NCBI GenBank assembly: GCA_944376975.1
Contig: CALWEE010000002.1
Coordinates: 1 to 26,023 of the forward strand
Direction: 5' to 3'
Source: an uncultured Lachnospiraceae bacterium
Lineage (GTDB): Bacteria; Bacillota; Clostridia; Lachnospirales; Lachnospiraceae
Length of the DNA: 26,023 nucleotides
Positions 7,681-15,505 of the stretch are shown piece by piece. Numbering within the stretch: position 1 is the stretch's first letter; each line of letters opens with the position of its first letter. Made by a program: the position numbers and the translations under genes. Under the pieces are notes generated by a model, which was given only the letters and a program-made list of their open reading frames with translations, did not search any database and had not been told where the DNA came from.

Positions 7681-8886
7681 ATGAGCATACCTATGGTGAA
7701 ATTGAACGAAGAACACGAAGCGGTCATAACCCTCGATTCCGCGAAAGAGATCGACAAAAAGAAACTGAAAACCTTTCTCTCGGTGGATAATGACGCGTTT
7801 CTCAAATGTGAGTTTGAAAAGGGCAAAGGTTTTACCCTTTATTATATGTATGGGGACAGGGTGCCGTTAAGGAAGCTGCTTTGCGCGCCCATGGGACGCG
7901 GCCAGGTGCTGTCCTTCCTTCGGTCCCTTACTTGGGCGTTTATCACGGCCCGGGACAATGATCTGGATCCCGGACGCATCATGCTCGGGGTCAACAGCCT
8001 TTTCTGGGACCGGGAAAAGGAAAACGTTTCCTGCGTCTATCTGCCGGTGAAACCGGATATGACCGTGGCCAAACCGCTGCGGATCTTCCTGAAAGAGCTG
8101 CTGGTGAACATCGTATATGACGACGACGATACCATGACGTATCTTGGCAATATCATCCGCTATATCAATAAACACCACGACCTGGATCCGGAAAGTTTCC
8201 TGGGTTTCCTTAGCGCTCAGGAAAAGGATGAAGACGCGATGAACATCCCGGATATTTCCGTTCCGGAAGAAACCGCGCCGGAAGCGGCCCCTGAGGCGGA
8301 CGCGTGGGAGAGGGAAACGCCGGAGAAAGACATGGCGCTTCCCGAAGACGGGGAAAAAGAGGACGAAGCGAAAGATGAGGCGGAAGATATACTGGCCGGG
8401 CTTTCCCTTGACAAGCTGGAAGCTCAGGCGGAGGCAGAGGAAGACATGCGGATGCCCATCCTGGAAGAACTTCCCCAGAGCGAAGCGGTGGAATCGCTCA
8501 AAGAAGAAATGCTTTCTGAAGATATGGTGAGCGGCGGGACGAAGAAGCATGTCCTGCCTTCCGAGAACAAGCCGGCAAAAACAGCGATGCTGATCAGACG
8601 TTCCACACAGGAACAGTTCCCCGTCGATAAAGAGGAGATCCGCATCGGAAAAGCCCCCGGCATGGCGGAGATATGTATCGAAGATAATCCGGCGGTGAGC
8701 CGTATCCACGCTTTGATCGATGAGATCAACGGCGATCATTATATTACCGATAACCATTCCACCAACCATACGTATGTGAATGGAAGCCTTTTGCCGGATG
8801 GAGAAAGCCGCAAGCTTTCCGACGGCGACCGGATCGTACTGGGCAACGAAGAACTGATCTTTAAGCTGTTGGCCGATCCCATGTAA
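7681..8886 (+). CDS. FHA-domain protein with N-terminal DUF6382-like domain
   Basis: The gene encodes 401 residues with AGGTGA 6 nt before the ATG. Residues about 1-180 form a compact mixed domain of the DUF6382 type often joined to FHA domains. A low-complexity Glu/Ala/Pro-rich linker covers about 185-295. The C-terminal FHA domain (about 300-401) has IRIGKA, S340-R341-I342-H343 and STNHTYVNG at 360-368, the residues that normally bind phosphothreonine peptides. The protein is therefore likely a reader of Ser/Thr phosphorylation acting in the cytoplasm. No transmembrane segment is seen. It is the last gene of the six-gene operon, before the terminator at 8924. Its partner kinase is not in the window. 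The DUF6382 assignment is from memory of the family and is less certain than the FHA call. Confidence 0.85.
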   Translation: MSIPMVKLNEEHEAVITLDSAKEIDKKKLKTFLSVDNDAFLKCEFEKGKGFTLYYMYGDRVPLRKLLCAPMGRGQVLSFLRSLTWAFITARDNDLDPGRIMLGVNSLFWDREKENVSCVYLPVKPDMTVAKPLRIFLKELLVNIVYDDDDTMTYLGNIIRYINKHHDLDPESFLGFLSAQEKDEDAMNIPDISVPEETAPEAAPEADAWERETPEKDMALPEDGEKEDEAKDEAEDILAGLSLDKLEAQAEAEEDMRMPILEELPQSEAVESLKEEMLSEDMVSGGTKKHVLPSENKPAKTAMLIRRSTQEQFPVDKEEIRIGKAPGMAEICIEDNPAVSRIHALIDEINGDHYITDNHSTNHTYVNGSLLPDGESRKLSDGDRIVLGNEELIFKLLADPM

Positions 8887-8923
8887 ACGCCTTCCGGGCT
8901 TTTGCCGCGGGACAGGACTTTTT

Positions 8924-8977
8924 AAGGGCGTCTCCAAACCGCGGATCCACGGATCCGCCGGGAGGGGACGCCCTTTT
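8924..8977 (+). terminator. Long-stem terminator of the rhomboid-like to FHA operon
   Basis: AAGGGCGTCTCC (8924-8935) pairs with GGGGACGCCCTT (8964-8975), 12 pairs with one G-T, followed by further T bases. A second perfect dyad, GCGGATCC/GGATCCGC (8941-8958), is nested in the loop. It lies 38 nt after the FHA stop. Confidence 0.75.
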
Positions 8978-8988
8978 CGCGTCGGAAA

Positions 8989-9018
8989 TAAAAAAAGACC
9001 GCTGCCTTACGCAGCGGC
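8989..9018 (-). terminator. Intrinsic terminator of rpmB
   Basis: Read on the minus strand, CCGCTGC (9017-9011) pairs with GCAGCGG (9005-8999) around a 5-nt loop, followed by a TCTTTTTTT run. It begins 17 nt after the rpmB stop codon. Confidence 0.85.
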
Positions 9019-9034
9019 CCGTGTATTCCTGTGA

Positions 9035-9220
9035 TCAAGCTCTTTCAACTAAACCGGATTTTAAACAGGATGTACAAACATACATTTTCTTAGGTGTTCC
9101 GTTTACATTCACTTTAACCTTTTTAATATTGGATTTCCACATTTTATTGCTTCTTCTATGAGAATGAGACACCTTGATACCGAAATGAGCTCCCTTATCG
9201 CAAATTGCGCATCTTGCCAT
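9035..9220 (-). CDS. rpmB: 50S ribosomal protein L28, zinc-binding form
   Basis: The gene encodes 61 residues, the normal L28 size. The start is the ATG at 9220: AAGGAGGT at 9228-9235 is 7 nt upstream, and the resulting N-terminus MARCAICDKG is that of L28. A start three codons earlier would overlap the ribosome site. GIKVSHSHRRSNKMW is the conserved family core. C4-x2-C7 and C49-x2-C52 form a zinc-ribbon pair, so this is the cysteine-containing paralogue. It is a large-subunit protein that binds 23S rRNA. The gene is monocistronic, with its own promoter and terminator, and divergent from the Asp23 gene, as is common in Firmicutes. Confidence 0.96.
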   Translation of the reverse strand: MARCAICDKGAHFGIKVSHSHRRSNKMWKSNIKKVKVNVNGTPKKMYVCTSCLKSGLVERA

Positions 9221-9270
9221 GGCCCGCACCTCCTTGATCGTTTATTAGCCTATGAGCTTACAACATCTCA

Positions 9271-9299
9271 ATTCTAACAGATTCCTTTTTGAAATGCAA
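9271..9299 (-). promoter_or_regulatory. Promoter of rpmB
   Basis: Read on the minus strand, TTGCAT (9294-9299) and TAGAAT (9271-9276) are separated by 17 nt. The start codon is about 50 nt downstream. Confidence 0.75.
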
Positions 9300-9372
9300 G
9301 CAAAGTTTTTTAAATATTTCATATTTTTTGTCAAACTCGAAAATACTTATTTTCTTTTTATCGGAAAACGGT

Positions 9373-9378
9373 TATAAT
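9373..9378 (+). promoter_or_regulatory. -10 box upstream of the Asp23 gene
   Basis: A TATAAT at 9373-9378 lies 33 nt before the start codon in AT-rich DNA. The matching -35 region (about 9350-9355, TTTTCT) is poor, so strength or activator dependence cannot be judged. Confidence 0.5.
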
Positions 9379-9411
9379 ATGGGTTATAAAAGGAGATTGG
9401 AGGTCGTTTGC

Positions 9412-9768
9412 ATGAAAGGACACTTAAATACAGATAATGGGATCGTTTCGATCGATCTGGACGTTATTTCAAGATATGCCGGATTGACAGCGGTGGAATG
9501 CTTTGGTATTGTAGGTATGGCTATGATCAGCATGAAAGACGGGCTGACAAAGCTTTTGAAAAGAGAAAGCCTGACAAAGGGCGTTGACGTGACAGTGGAA
9601 GACAACAAGATCAGCATCGCGTTCCATGTCATCATAGCATATGGCGTGAGCATCGCGACGGTAGCCGACAATCTGATGTCCAATGTAAAATATAAAGTGG
9701 AGCGGTTTACCGGGTTGGAAGTGAGCAAGGTGGACATTTTCGTGGAAGGTGTCCGGATCATTGATTAA
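9412..9768 (+). CDS. Asp23/Gls24 family envelope stress response protein (YloU-like)
   Basis: The gene encodes 118 residues. The ATG at 9412 was chosen because GGAGG at 9399-9403 is 8 nt upstream and the protein then begins MKGHLNTDNGIVSI, the usual family start. An open frame reaching back to 9289 would run through the promoter. Family features are visible: VISRYAGLTAVECFGIVGM near the N-terminus, then the TVEDNKISIAFHVIIAYG strand region, and VERFTGLEV with a C-terminal VDIFVEGVRI. Family members are small cytoplasmic or membrane-associated proteins linked to envelope homeostasis. Pairing with a FakA/YloV gene directly downstream (24-nt gap) is the conserved yloU-yloV arrangement, so the two are very likely co-transcribed. 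Confidence 0.92.
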   Translation: MKGHLNTDNGIVSIDLDVISRYAGLTAVECFGIVGMAMISMKDGLTKLLKRESLTKGVDVTVEDNKISIAFHVIIAYGVSIATVADNLMSNVKYKVERFTGLEVSKVDIFVEGVRIID

Positions 9769-9792
9769 TTTACGTTAAGGGAGGAACCGGCG

Positions 9793-11454
9793 GTGGTTAT
9801 AAAGACGATCGACGCGCAGATGCTCCGGAAGATGTTCTTATCGGGAGCCGCGCGGATTGAATCAAAAAAGGAATGGATAAATGAGCTGAACGTATTTCCT
9901 GTTCCGGATGGCGATACCGGAACGAACATGTCGATGACGATCATGTCCGCGGCCCGTGAAGTGGGCCAGATCGACAAGCCGGCCATGGACACGCTGGCGC
10001 GGGCTATTTCCCAGGGCGCGCTCAGAGGCGCCAGAGGGAATTCAGGCGTTATCCTTTCCCAGTTATTCCGCGGTTTTACGCGGGAGATCAAAGATGTCAA
10101 AGTCATAGACTCGGACATCCTGACCCTTGCCATGCAGAGAGCGGCCGAGACGGCTTACAAGGCAGTCATGAAGCCGAAGGAAGGGACCATATTGACGGTT
10201 GCCAAAGGCATGGCGGACAAAGCGCTGGAAGTATTTGAAGAAACAGACGATATCGCGGAAGGCCTGAAACAGGTCATCGAGTATGGCGACTATATCCTTG
10301 GGCAGACGCCGGAGATGCTCCCGGTGCTGAAACAGGCCGGCGTGGTCGATTCCGGCGGACAGGGCCTGATGGAAGTGGTAAAAGGCGCTTATGAGGGCCT
10401 CCTTGGAAAAGAAGTCGAGCTGACCGTTCAGCCGACGGCCGGCGCCCGGCCGATCCTGTCGGGAGAGCCGATCGACACGGCGGATATCCGGTTCGGATAC
10501 TGCACGGAATTTATCGTTATGCTGGAAAAACCCTATGGACAGGATACGGAAAAAGAGTTTAAGAAGTATCTGTCCTCCATTGGCGATTCCATTGTCTGCG
10601 TCCACGATGAAGATATCGTGAAAGTACATGTCCACACCAACGATCCGGGTCTGGCCATCCAGAAGGGACTTTCCTACGGTTCCCTCACCAGCATGAAGAT
10701 CGACAATATGCGTGAGGAACATCACGAAAGACTGATCAAGGACGCGGAAAAACTGGCGAAAGCCCAGGCGGAACAGCAGGAGGAGACGCCCCATAAACCG
10801 GTGGGCTTCGTTTCGGTTTCCGCGGGCGAAGGCCTGAATGAGATCTTTAAAGGACTGGGCGTGGATCATGTGATCGAAGGCGGCCAGACGATGAACCCGA
10901 GTACGGAAGACGTGCTCCAGGGTATCGAAAAGGTCCATGCCGATACGGTCTTCGTGTTCCCGAACAATAAAAATATCATCCTCGCGGCGGAACAGGCCAG
11001 AGATCTGACCACGGACAAAAAGGTCATCGTGATCCCGTCTGTCACCATTCCCCAGGGGATCACGGCGATCATCAACTATATGGACGGCATATCCGATGAG
11101 GAGAACGCGGAACATATGCGCCAGGAGATGGCCCATGTCCATTCCGGGCAGGTCACTTATGCCGTAAGAGATACGATGATCGATGATATCGCCATATCTC
11201 AGGGCGATATCATGGGTATCGGCGACGCCGGCATCCTGGCAGTCGGAAAAGATATCAATGCGACAACGCTGGATATGATCGGCCGCATGATCGATGAAGA
11301 TTCCGAGTTGATCAGTATATATTATGGAAACGATGTAAGTGAGGAAGACGCGGAAAAACTGGCCGCGGAGGCGCAGGAGCGGTATCCGGACCTGGAGATC
11401 GAGCTTCAGCAGGGCGGACAGCCGGTCTACTACTATTTTGTTTCCGTGGAATGA
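9793..11454 (+). CDS. fakA: DAK2/DhaL-domain protein, fatty acid kinase catalytic subunit-like (FakA/YloV)
   Basis: The gene encodes 553 residues starting at a GTG, with GGGAGGA 7 nt upstream. The N-terminal DhaL-type kinase domain (about 1-205) carries FPVPDGDTGTN (35-45), whose aspartates bind Mg-ADP in the family, then GARGNSGVILSQLFRG (79-94) and GVVDSGGQGL. A linker follows, then a C-terminal domain of the FakA type (GFVSVSAGEGL, VFPNNKNIILAAEQA, VIPSVTIPQGI). In other Firmicutes, FakA phosphorylates fatty acids presented by a separate FakB protein, and the acyl phosphates feed phospholipid synthesis through PlsY/PlsX. No fakB is in the window, although plsX and acpP lie 10 kb downstream. 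Substrate is inferred from the family. Confidence 0.92.
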   Translation: MVIKTIDAQMLRKMFLSGAARIESKKEWINELNVFPVPDGDTGTNMSMTIMSAAREVGQIDKPAMDTLARAISQGALRGARGNSGVILSQLFRGFTREIKDVKVIDSDILTLAMQRAAETAYKAVMKPKEGTILTVAKGMADKALEVFEETDDIAEGLKQVIEYGDYILGQTPEMLPVLKQAGVVDSGGQGLMEVVKGAYEGLLGKEVELTVQPTAGARPILSGEPIDTADIRFGYCTEFIVMLEKPYGQDTEKEFKKYLSSIGDSIVCVHDEDIVKVHVHTNDPGLAIQKGLSYGSLTSMKIDNMREEHHERLIKDAEKLAKAQAEQQEETPHKPVGFVSVSAGEGLNEIFKGLGVDHVIEGGQTMNPSTEDVLQGIEKVHADTVFVFPNNKNIILAAEQARDLTTDKKVIVIPSVTIPQGITAIINYMDGISDEENAEHMRQEMAHVHSGQVTYAVRDTMIDDIAISQGDIMGIGDAGILAVGKDINATTLDMIGRMIDEDSELISIYYGNDVSEEDAEKLAAEAQERYPDLEIELQQGGQPVYYYFVSVE

Positions 11455-11476
11455 TCGGATGGAACCATCCGTTTTT

Positions 11477-11509
11477 AACAAAAGGACGCGGTCGGCGCGT
11501 CCTTTTGTT
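11477..11509. terminator. Perfect 14-bp hairpin between fakA and recG
   Basis: AACAAAAGGACGCG (11477-11490) and CGCGTCCTTTTGTT (11496-11509) are exact inverted repeats around the 5-nt loop GTCGG. The T-rich side lies at the end of the stem on both strands, as in bidirectional terminators. Little T follows the stem, and recG starts 31 nt later without a clear promoter, so partial read-through into recG is likely. Confidence 0.7.
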
Positions 11510-11539
11510 ATGAGCATGAGGTAAAGGAAGGAGCAGGGC

Positions 11540-13570
11540 ATGAAACTGACCGATCCGGCGCGGACCCTGAAAGGAGTCGGCGCGAAAAACGAAACCTATC
11601 TGGATCATATGGGGATACATACGATCAGGGATCTGATCTTCCGTTTTCCGAGGACCTATATCACTTATGGACCGGCCGTCGATCTTATGGAAGCGGAGCC
11701 GGACAGTGTACAGGCCATACAGGTCATGCTGAAAAGATCCCTGTCCCAGATCCCGGGCGGACGGGTCCCGAAGCTTACCGTGACCATACAGTCCGGGAAC
11801 AGGACGCTCCAATGCCTGTGGTTTCATATGCCGTATCTGAAACGCAGCCTCCATCCGGGCATGACCTATGTCTTTTACGGGAAACTGCGGGAAGAAAAAG
11901 GAAAATATCTGATGGATCAGCCGGCCGTGTTTGAACCGGAAAAATACAGGGAACTGTGCCGGTCCATCCAGCCGGTCTATTCGTTGACGGAAGGCGTGGG
12001 CAACCGGCTCATGGTCCGTCTGGTGAGGCAGGTGTTGGATTCGGTGGAGCGGTTTGACGATTTCCTCCCGGAGGATATCCTGCGATCGGGCAGCCTGTGG
12101 GATCTGGACAGGGCTATCCGTCAGATCCATTTTCCCCTTTCAGCCGACCATCTGAGACAGGCAAGGAAACGGCTGGCCTTTGATGAATTTTTCCTTTTCG
12201 CCCTGGCCATCCGGCGGATGAAGAAAAGCAATGAACAGACGGCCAATCATTTTCCCATATTTCATTTTACCGACGCGGACCGGTTTATCGAAGAGCTTCC
12301 GTTTCAGCTGACAGGAGCCCAGCTGAGGGCCTGGGAGGAGATCCGGGAAGATCTTAAAGGGGACAGAGCGATGAACCGGCTGATCCAGGGGGATGTGGGA
12401 TCCGGAAAGACGGTCATCGCCCAGCTGGCTTTGCTGACCGCGGCCAGGGAAGGATACCAGGGCTGTCTGATGGCGCCGACAGAAGTATTGGCGCGGCAGC
12501 ATTACCGTTCCTTTGTCCGCGCTTTTGACGCCTGGGATATCCGGTGCGTCCTTCTGACAGGCAGTATGACGGCGCGGGAAAAGAAAGAAGCCTATGACAT
12601 GATCGAAAACCATCGGGCGGATATCGTGATCGGCACCCACGCCCTCATACAGGAAAAAGTGCGCTTTGACCAGCTCGCCCTTGTGGTGACGGACGAACAG
12701 CACCGGTTTGGCGTCAGCCAGCGGGAAAGCCTGGCGACCAAAGGCGCCGCGCCCCATGTCCTTGTCATGAGCGCCACGCCGATCCCCCGTACCCTGGCGC
12801 TGATCCTTTACGGCGATCTGGATATTTCCGTCATAGATGAAATACCCGCCAGCCGGCGGCCGATCAAAAACTGCGTGGTGGATACCGGTTATCGCCCTGC
12901 GGCTTACCGGTTTATAAAAAAACAGGTGGAAATGGGCCGACAGGCCTACGTGATCTGTCCCATGGTCGAAAAAAGCGAGCTGATCGATCTGGAAAATGTG
13001 GCGGATTATACGGAAAAGCTGCGGAGCGTCCTGCCGTCGGCCATTCGCGTGGAAATGCTCCACGGGAAAATGTCCGGCGAGGAAAAACGTCAGATCATGG
13101 AAGCTTTCGGAAGAAATGAGATCCAGGTACTCGTTTCCACCACGGTCATCGAAGTGGGGATCGACGTGCCCAACGCCACGGTGATGGTGGTGGAAAACGC
13201 GGAACGGTTCGGGCTGGCCCAGCTCCATCAGCTTCGGGGACGGGTGGGCCGGGGGCCGGAGCAGTCCTACTGTGTCTTCATCCAGTCCAAAAGATCGGAG
13301 ACGGCCAGGCAGCGGCTGGACATACTCAACCATTCCAATGACGGGTTTTATATAGCCGGAGAAGATCTGAAACTGAGAGGCCCGGGAGACTTGTTCGGGC
13401 TGCGCCAGAGCGGGCTCCTGGATTTTCAGGTGGGAGACATCTACCAGGATGGGGATGTGCTCAAACAGGCCGGAGAATGGGCGGCGGAGTATGAAGATCG
13501 ACTGACGGACCGGCTGAAAGCGGCGCTGGATAGCTATATGTCAAAAGAACAGGCTTCCGTCGTGCTGTAG
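11540..13570 (+). CDS. recG: ATP-dependent DNA helicase RecG
   Basis: The gene encodes 676 residues, normal for RecG, with GGAAGGAG about 8 nt before the ATG. The N-terminal wedge/OB domain (about 1-230) includes LKGVGAKNETYLDHMGI. The helicase core has Walker A GDVGSGKT (284-291), APTEVLARQH, the Walker B box DEQH (385-388) followed by RFGV, MSATPIPRT, and in the second RecA domain STTVIEVGIDVPNAT and QLRGRVGRG. The family C-terminal motif LRGPGDLFGLRQSG is present. RecG remodels stalled replication forks and Holliday junctions. All key motifs are intact. Confidence 0.97.
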   Translation: MKLTDPARTLKGVGAKNETYLDHMGIHTIRDLIFRFPRTYITYGPAVDLMEAEPDSVQAIQVMLKRSLSQIPGGRVPKLTVTIQSGNRTLQCLWFHMPYLKRSLHPGMTYVFYGKLREEKGKYLMDQPAVFEPEKYRELCRSIQPVYSLTEGVGNRLMVRLVRQVLDSVERFDDFLPEDILRSGSLWDLDRAIRQIHFPLSADHLRQARKRLAFDEFFLFALAIRRMKKSNEQTANHFPIFHFTDADRFIEELPFQLTGAQLRAWEEIREDLKGDRAMNRLIQGDVGSGKTVIAQLALLTAAREGYQGCLMAPTEVLARQHYRSFVRAFDAWDIRCVLLTGSMTAREKKEAYDMIENHRADIVIGTHALIQEKVRFDQLALVVTDEQHRFGVSQRESLATKGAAPHVLVMSATPIPRTLALILYGDLDISVIDEIPASRRPIKNCVVDTGYRPAAYRFIKKQVEMGRQAYVICPMVEKSELIDLENVADYTEKLRSVLPSAIRVEMLHGKMSGEEKRQIMEAFGRNEIQVLVSTTVIEVGIDVPNATVMVVENAERFGLAQLHQLRGRVGRGPEQSYCVFIQSKRSETARQRLDILNHSNDGFYIAGEDLKLRGPGDLFGLRQSGLLDFQVGDIYQDGDVLKQAGEWAAEYEDRLTDRLKAALDSYMSKEQASVVL

Positions 13571-13581
13571 ACTTGAGCGGG

Positions 13582-13604
13582 ACGGAAAAACCGCTTTTTG
13601 CCGT
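13582..13604 (+). terminator. Imperfect hairpin after recG
   Basis: ACGG-AAAAA (13582-13590) can pair with TTTTT-G-CCGT (13595-13604) with one bulged G and loop CCGC, 11 nt after the recG stop. No T tract follows. It may contribute weakly to termination ahead of the next promoter. Confidence 0.3.
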
Positions 13605-13651
13605 ACAGGCAAGGAAGCGTGAAATTTCTTTGAAATTCCCCTGTTACTGAC

Positions 13652-13680
13652 TTGACAAACAGCATAAAGCTTCCTAAAAT
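13652..13680 (+). promoter_or_regulatory. Sigma-A promoter of the rsmD-coaD-coiled-coil operon
   Basis: TTGACA (13652-13657) and TAAAAT (13675-13680) are separated by 17 nt. The start of rsmD is 35 nt below the -10 box. Confidence 0.82.
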
Positions 13681-13714
13681 GTAAAAATAGCTGTGATATA
13701 GAGGAGATGTAAGT

Positions 13715-14269
13715 ATGCGCGTGATCGCCGGGAAGGCGCGTCGGCTGCCGCTGGAGACGGTTCCAGGCCTGGAAACGCGGCCGACGACAGACCGGATCAA
13801 AGAAACGCTTTTTAATATTTTGCAGCCGGAACTGCACGATCGGGAATTTCTCGATCTGTTCGCCGGAAGCGGCGCCATAGGGATCGAGGCTTTGAGCCGC
13901 GGGTGCCGTGGCGCCACGTTCGTGGAGAACAGCAGGAAGGCGGCGGCATGTATCCGGCGCAATCTGAAGAAGACCGGGCTTGAAGCCAACGCCAGGCTTC
14001 TTGAGACGGACGTATTGGGCGCGTTGTCCTTCCTGGAACGGGAGGGGAAGACCTTCGATATGATCTTTATGGATCCGCCTTACGGAAAAAGCCTTGAAAA
14101 ACAGGTGCTGGCGGCGCTGAAAGACAGCGCGTGCGCGGGGCGTCATACGCTCATCATCGTGGAAGCGGATCTTGCCACCGATTTTTCCTGGCTGGACGAC
14201 ATGGATTATATCTGCCTGAGGGAAAAAGTGTATAAGACAAACAGGCATGTGTTTATCAGAAAAAAGTAA
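13715..14269 (+). CDS. rsmD: 16S rRNA (guanine(966)-N(2))-methyltransferase RsmD
   Basis: The gene encodes 184 residues with AGAGGAGA 7 nt before the ATG. The N-terminus [10 protein letters not shown] and [15 protein letters not shown] are characteristic of RsmD. The S-adenosylmethionine site is [17 protein letters not shown] beginning at D47, and the catalytic D120-P-P-Y123 matches N2-guanine methyltransferases. It modifies G966 of 16S rRNA within the assembled 30S subunit. It lies 16 nt upstream of coaD; the rsmD-coaD pair is widely conserved. Confidence 0.96.
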   Translation: MRVIAGKARRLPLETVPGLETRPTTDRIKETLFNILQPELHDREFLDLFAGSGAIGIEALSRGCRGATFVENSRKAAACIRRNLKKTGLEANARLLETDVLGALSFLEREGKTFDMIFMDPPYGKSLEKQVLAALKDSACAGRHTLIIVEADLATDFSWLDDMDYICLREKVYKTNRHVFIRKK

Positions 14270-14285
14270 ATCCGAGGATACGATC

Positions 14286-14780
14286 ATGAGAAAAGCAATT
14301 TATCCGGGCAGTTTCGACCCGGTCACCTACGGCCATCTCGATCTGCTCAGGCGCGCCAGCTCCATGGTGGATGAACTGGTCGTAGGCGTTCTTAAAAACA
14401 GTGCAAAAACGCCATTGTTTTCTGTCGAAGAACGTGTTAAAATGTTGGAAGAAGTGACAAAAGACATGAAGAATGTGACGGTCATGTCTTTTGAAGGCAT
14501 GACGATCGATTTTGCCGATAAGGTGGGGGCCCATATCATGGTCCGCGGCCTTCGTGCTGTTTCCGATTTTGAATATGAACTCCAGATCGCCCAGACGAAC
14601 CGGATCGTCAACCCGCGGGTCGACACCATGTTCCTGGTCACAAGCCAGGAGTACTCCTATCTGAGCTCCAGCATCTTAAAAGAGATCGCCAGATACGGGG
14701 GACCGTTGGACCGCTTCGCGCCCGAATGTGTCATTGAGAAAGTTAAAGCCAAATTCAGTATAAAGGAGAATGAGATATGA
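14286..14780 (+). CDS. coaD: Pantetheine-phosphate adenylyltransferase
   Basis: The gene encodes 164 residues from the ATG at 14286, preceded by GAGG at 14274-14277. An upstream ATG in frame at 14247 lies inside rsmD and would add a non-homologous tail. The start [19 protein letters not shown] holds the nucleotidyltransferase motif T14-Y-G-H17. [16 protein letters not shown] and the C-terminal [13 protein letters not shown] are also conserved. It transfers AMP to 4'-phosphopantetheine, the penultimate step of coenzyme A synthesis. CoA is used by the nearby pta, and its phosphopantetheine arm is used by acpP. The stop overlaps the next start (ATGA). Confidence 0.97.
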   Translation: MRKAIYPGSFDPVTYGHLDLLRRASSMVDELVVGVLKNSAKTPLFSVEERVKMLEEVTKDMKNVTVMSFEGMTIDFADKVGAHIMVRGLRAVSDFEYELQIAQTNRIVNPRVDTMFLVTSQEYSYLSSSILKEIARYGGPLDRFAPECVIEKVKAKFSIKENEI

Positions 14781-15478
14781 GCAGAATTGAACAGTTGATC
14801 GATGAGATCGAAGAGTACGTGGAAAGCTGTAAGAACCAGCCTTTTTCCCAGTCAAAGATTATCGTTCATAAGGATGAATTACTGGAGCTTCTGACGGAAC
14901 TGCGTCTGAAAATGCCGGACGAGATCAAACGCTATCAGAAGATCATCGCCAATAAAGACAAGATCATCAGCGACGCCCAGGCTCAGGCGGAAAAGATGCT
15001 GGAAGAAACGACAGCTTACGCCAACCAGCTGGTGGAGGAACACGAGATCATGCTGAAAGCTTACGCGAAAGCGGAAGAAGTGATGAACGCGGCCAACGCC
15101 CAGGCGGAGGCAACTGTCAACGAAGCCAATGAAAACGCAGAGGAGATCCGCGTGAACGCGCTTGAGTACACAAAAGATCTGGTGGATAATCTCCAGAACA
15201 TCGTGAGCAACGCGCTGAGCATCGCGACGGAACACAGCGAAGGCTTTATAAATGGACTGACGTCCAATCTGCGCGTCCTCGAAGAGAATCAGGAGGCTCT
15301 GGCTTCTCAGCTTGAAAGCCCCACACCGTCCACCACCGCGCCGGTACATACTCTCGCGGACGATTACGATCAGGACGCTTCTTACGACGCGGACGATACG
15401 GAAGATACATACGAAGAACCGGAAGCGTATGACGGCGACGATGACGACGATGAATTCGATTACGAGGACATTGACTGA
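14777..15478 (+). CDS. Coiled-coil protein with highly acidic C-terminal tail
   Basis: The gene encodes 233 residues. AAAGGAG at 14763 gives good spacing, and the ATG overlaps the coaD stop by 3 nt, so translation is coupled. Residues 1-50 form a short N-terminal unit ([16 protein letters not shown]). About 55-185 is an almost unbroken Ala/Glu/Asn-rich coiled coil resembling V-type ATPase subunit H or DivIVA-like proteins. A Ser/Thr/Pro linker is followed by an Asp/Glu/Tyr-rich tail from about 195 to 233. No membrane segment is seen. A similar coiled-coil gene follows coaD in several Clostridia as far as I recall. A structural role, for example in division or polarity, is a guess. It should not be called an ATPase, because no nucleotide-binding motif is present. 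Confidence 0.75.
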   Translation: MSRIEQLIDEIEEYVESCKNQPFSQSKIIVHKDELLELLTELRLKMPDEIKRYQKIIANKDKIISDAQAQAEKMLEETTAYANQLVEEHEIMLKAYAKAEEVMNAANAQAEATVNEANENAEEIRVNALEYTKDLVDNLQNIVSNALSIATEHSEGFINGLTSNLRVLEENQEALASQLESPTPSTTAPVHTLADDYDQDASYDADDTEDTYEEPEAYDGDDDDDEFDYEDID

Positions 15479-15486
15479 TCCGACAC

Positions 15487-15501
15487 GATACGCGCCGTAT
15501 C
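15487..15501. terminator. Small dyad between convergent genes
   Basis: GATACG (15487-15492) and CGTATC (15496-15501) are inverted repeats around CGC in the 27-nt gap between the coiled-coil gene and ylbJ. There is no T tract on either side, so termination here is only a suggestion. Confidence 0.35.
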
Positions 15502-15505
15502 CTGG

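Noticed and set aside
9289..9411. N-terminal extension of the Asp23 protein
   Set aside because: It would be translated through the TATAAT at 9373 and lacks a ribosome site; the 9412 start has both good spacing and family agreement.
10063..13333. Long minus-strand frames opposite fakA and recG (10063-11541, 12140-13333)
   Set aside because: Mirror frames of codon-biased genes; their translations are rich in His, Arg and Phe with no family match, while the plus-strand genes are full length.
13621..13641. Dyad AATTTC/GAAATT before the rsmD promoter
   Set aside because: Six AT-rich pairs only, with no supporting context.
14777..15478. Calling the coiled-coil protein an ATPase
   Set aside because: No Walker or other nucleotide-binding motif; the label would come only from composition similarity to V-ATPase stalk subunits.
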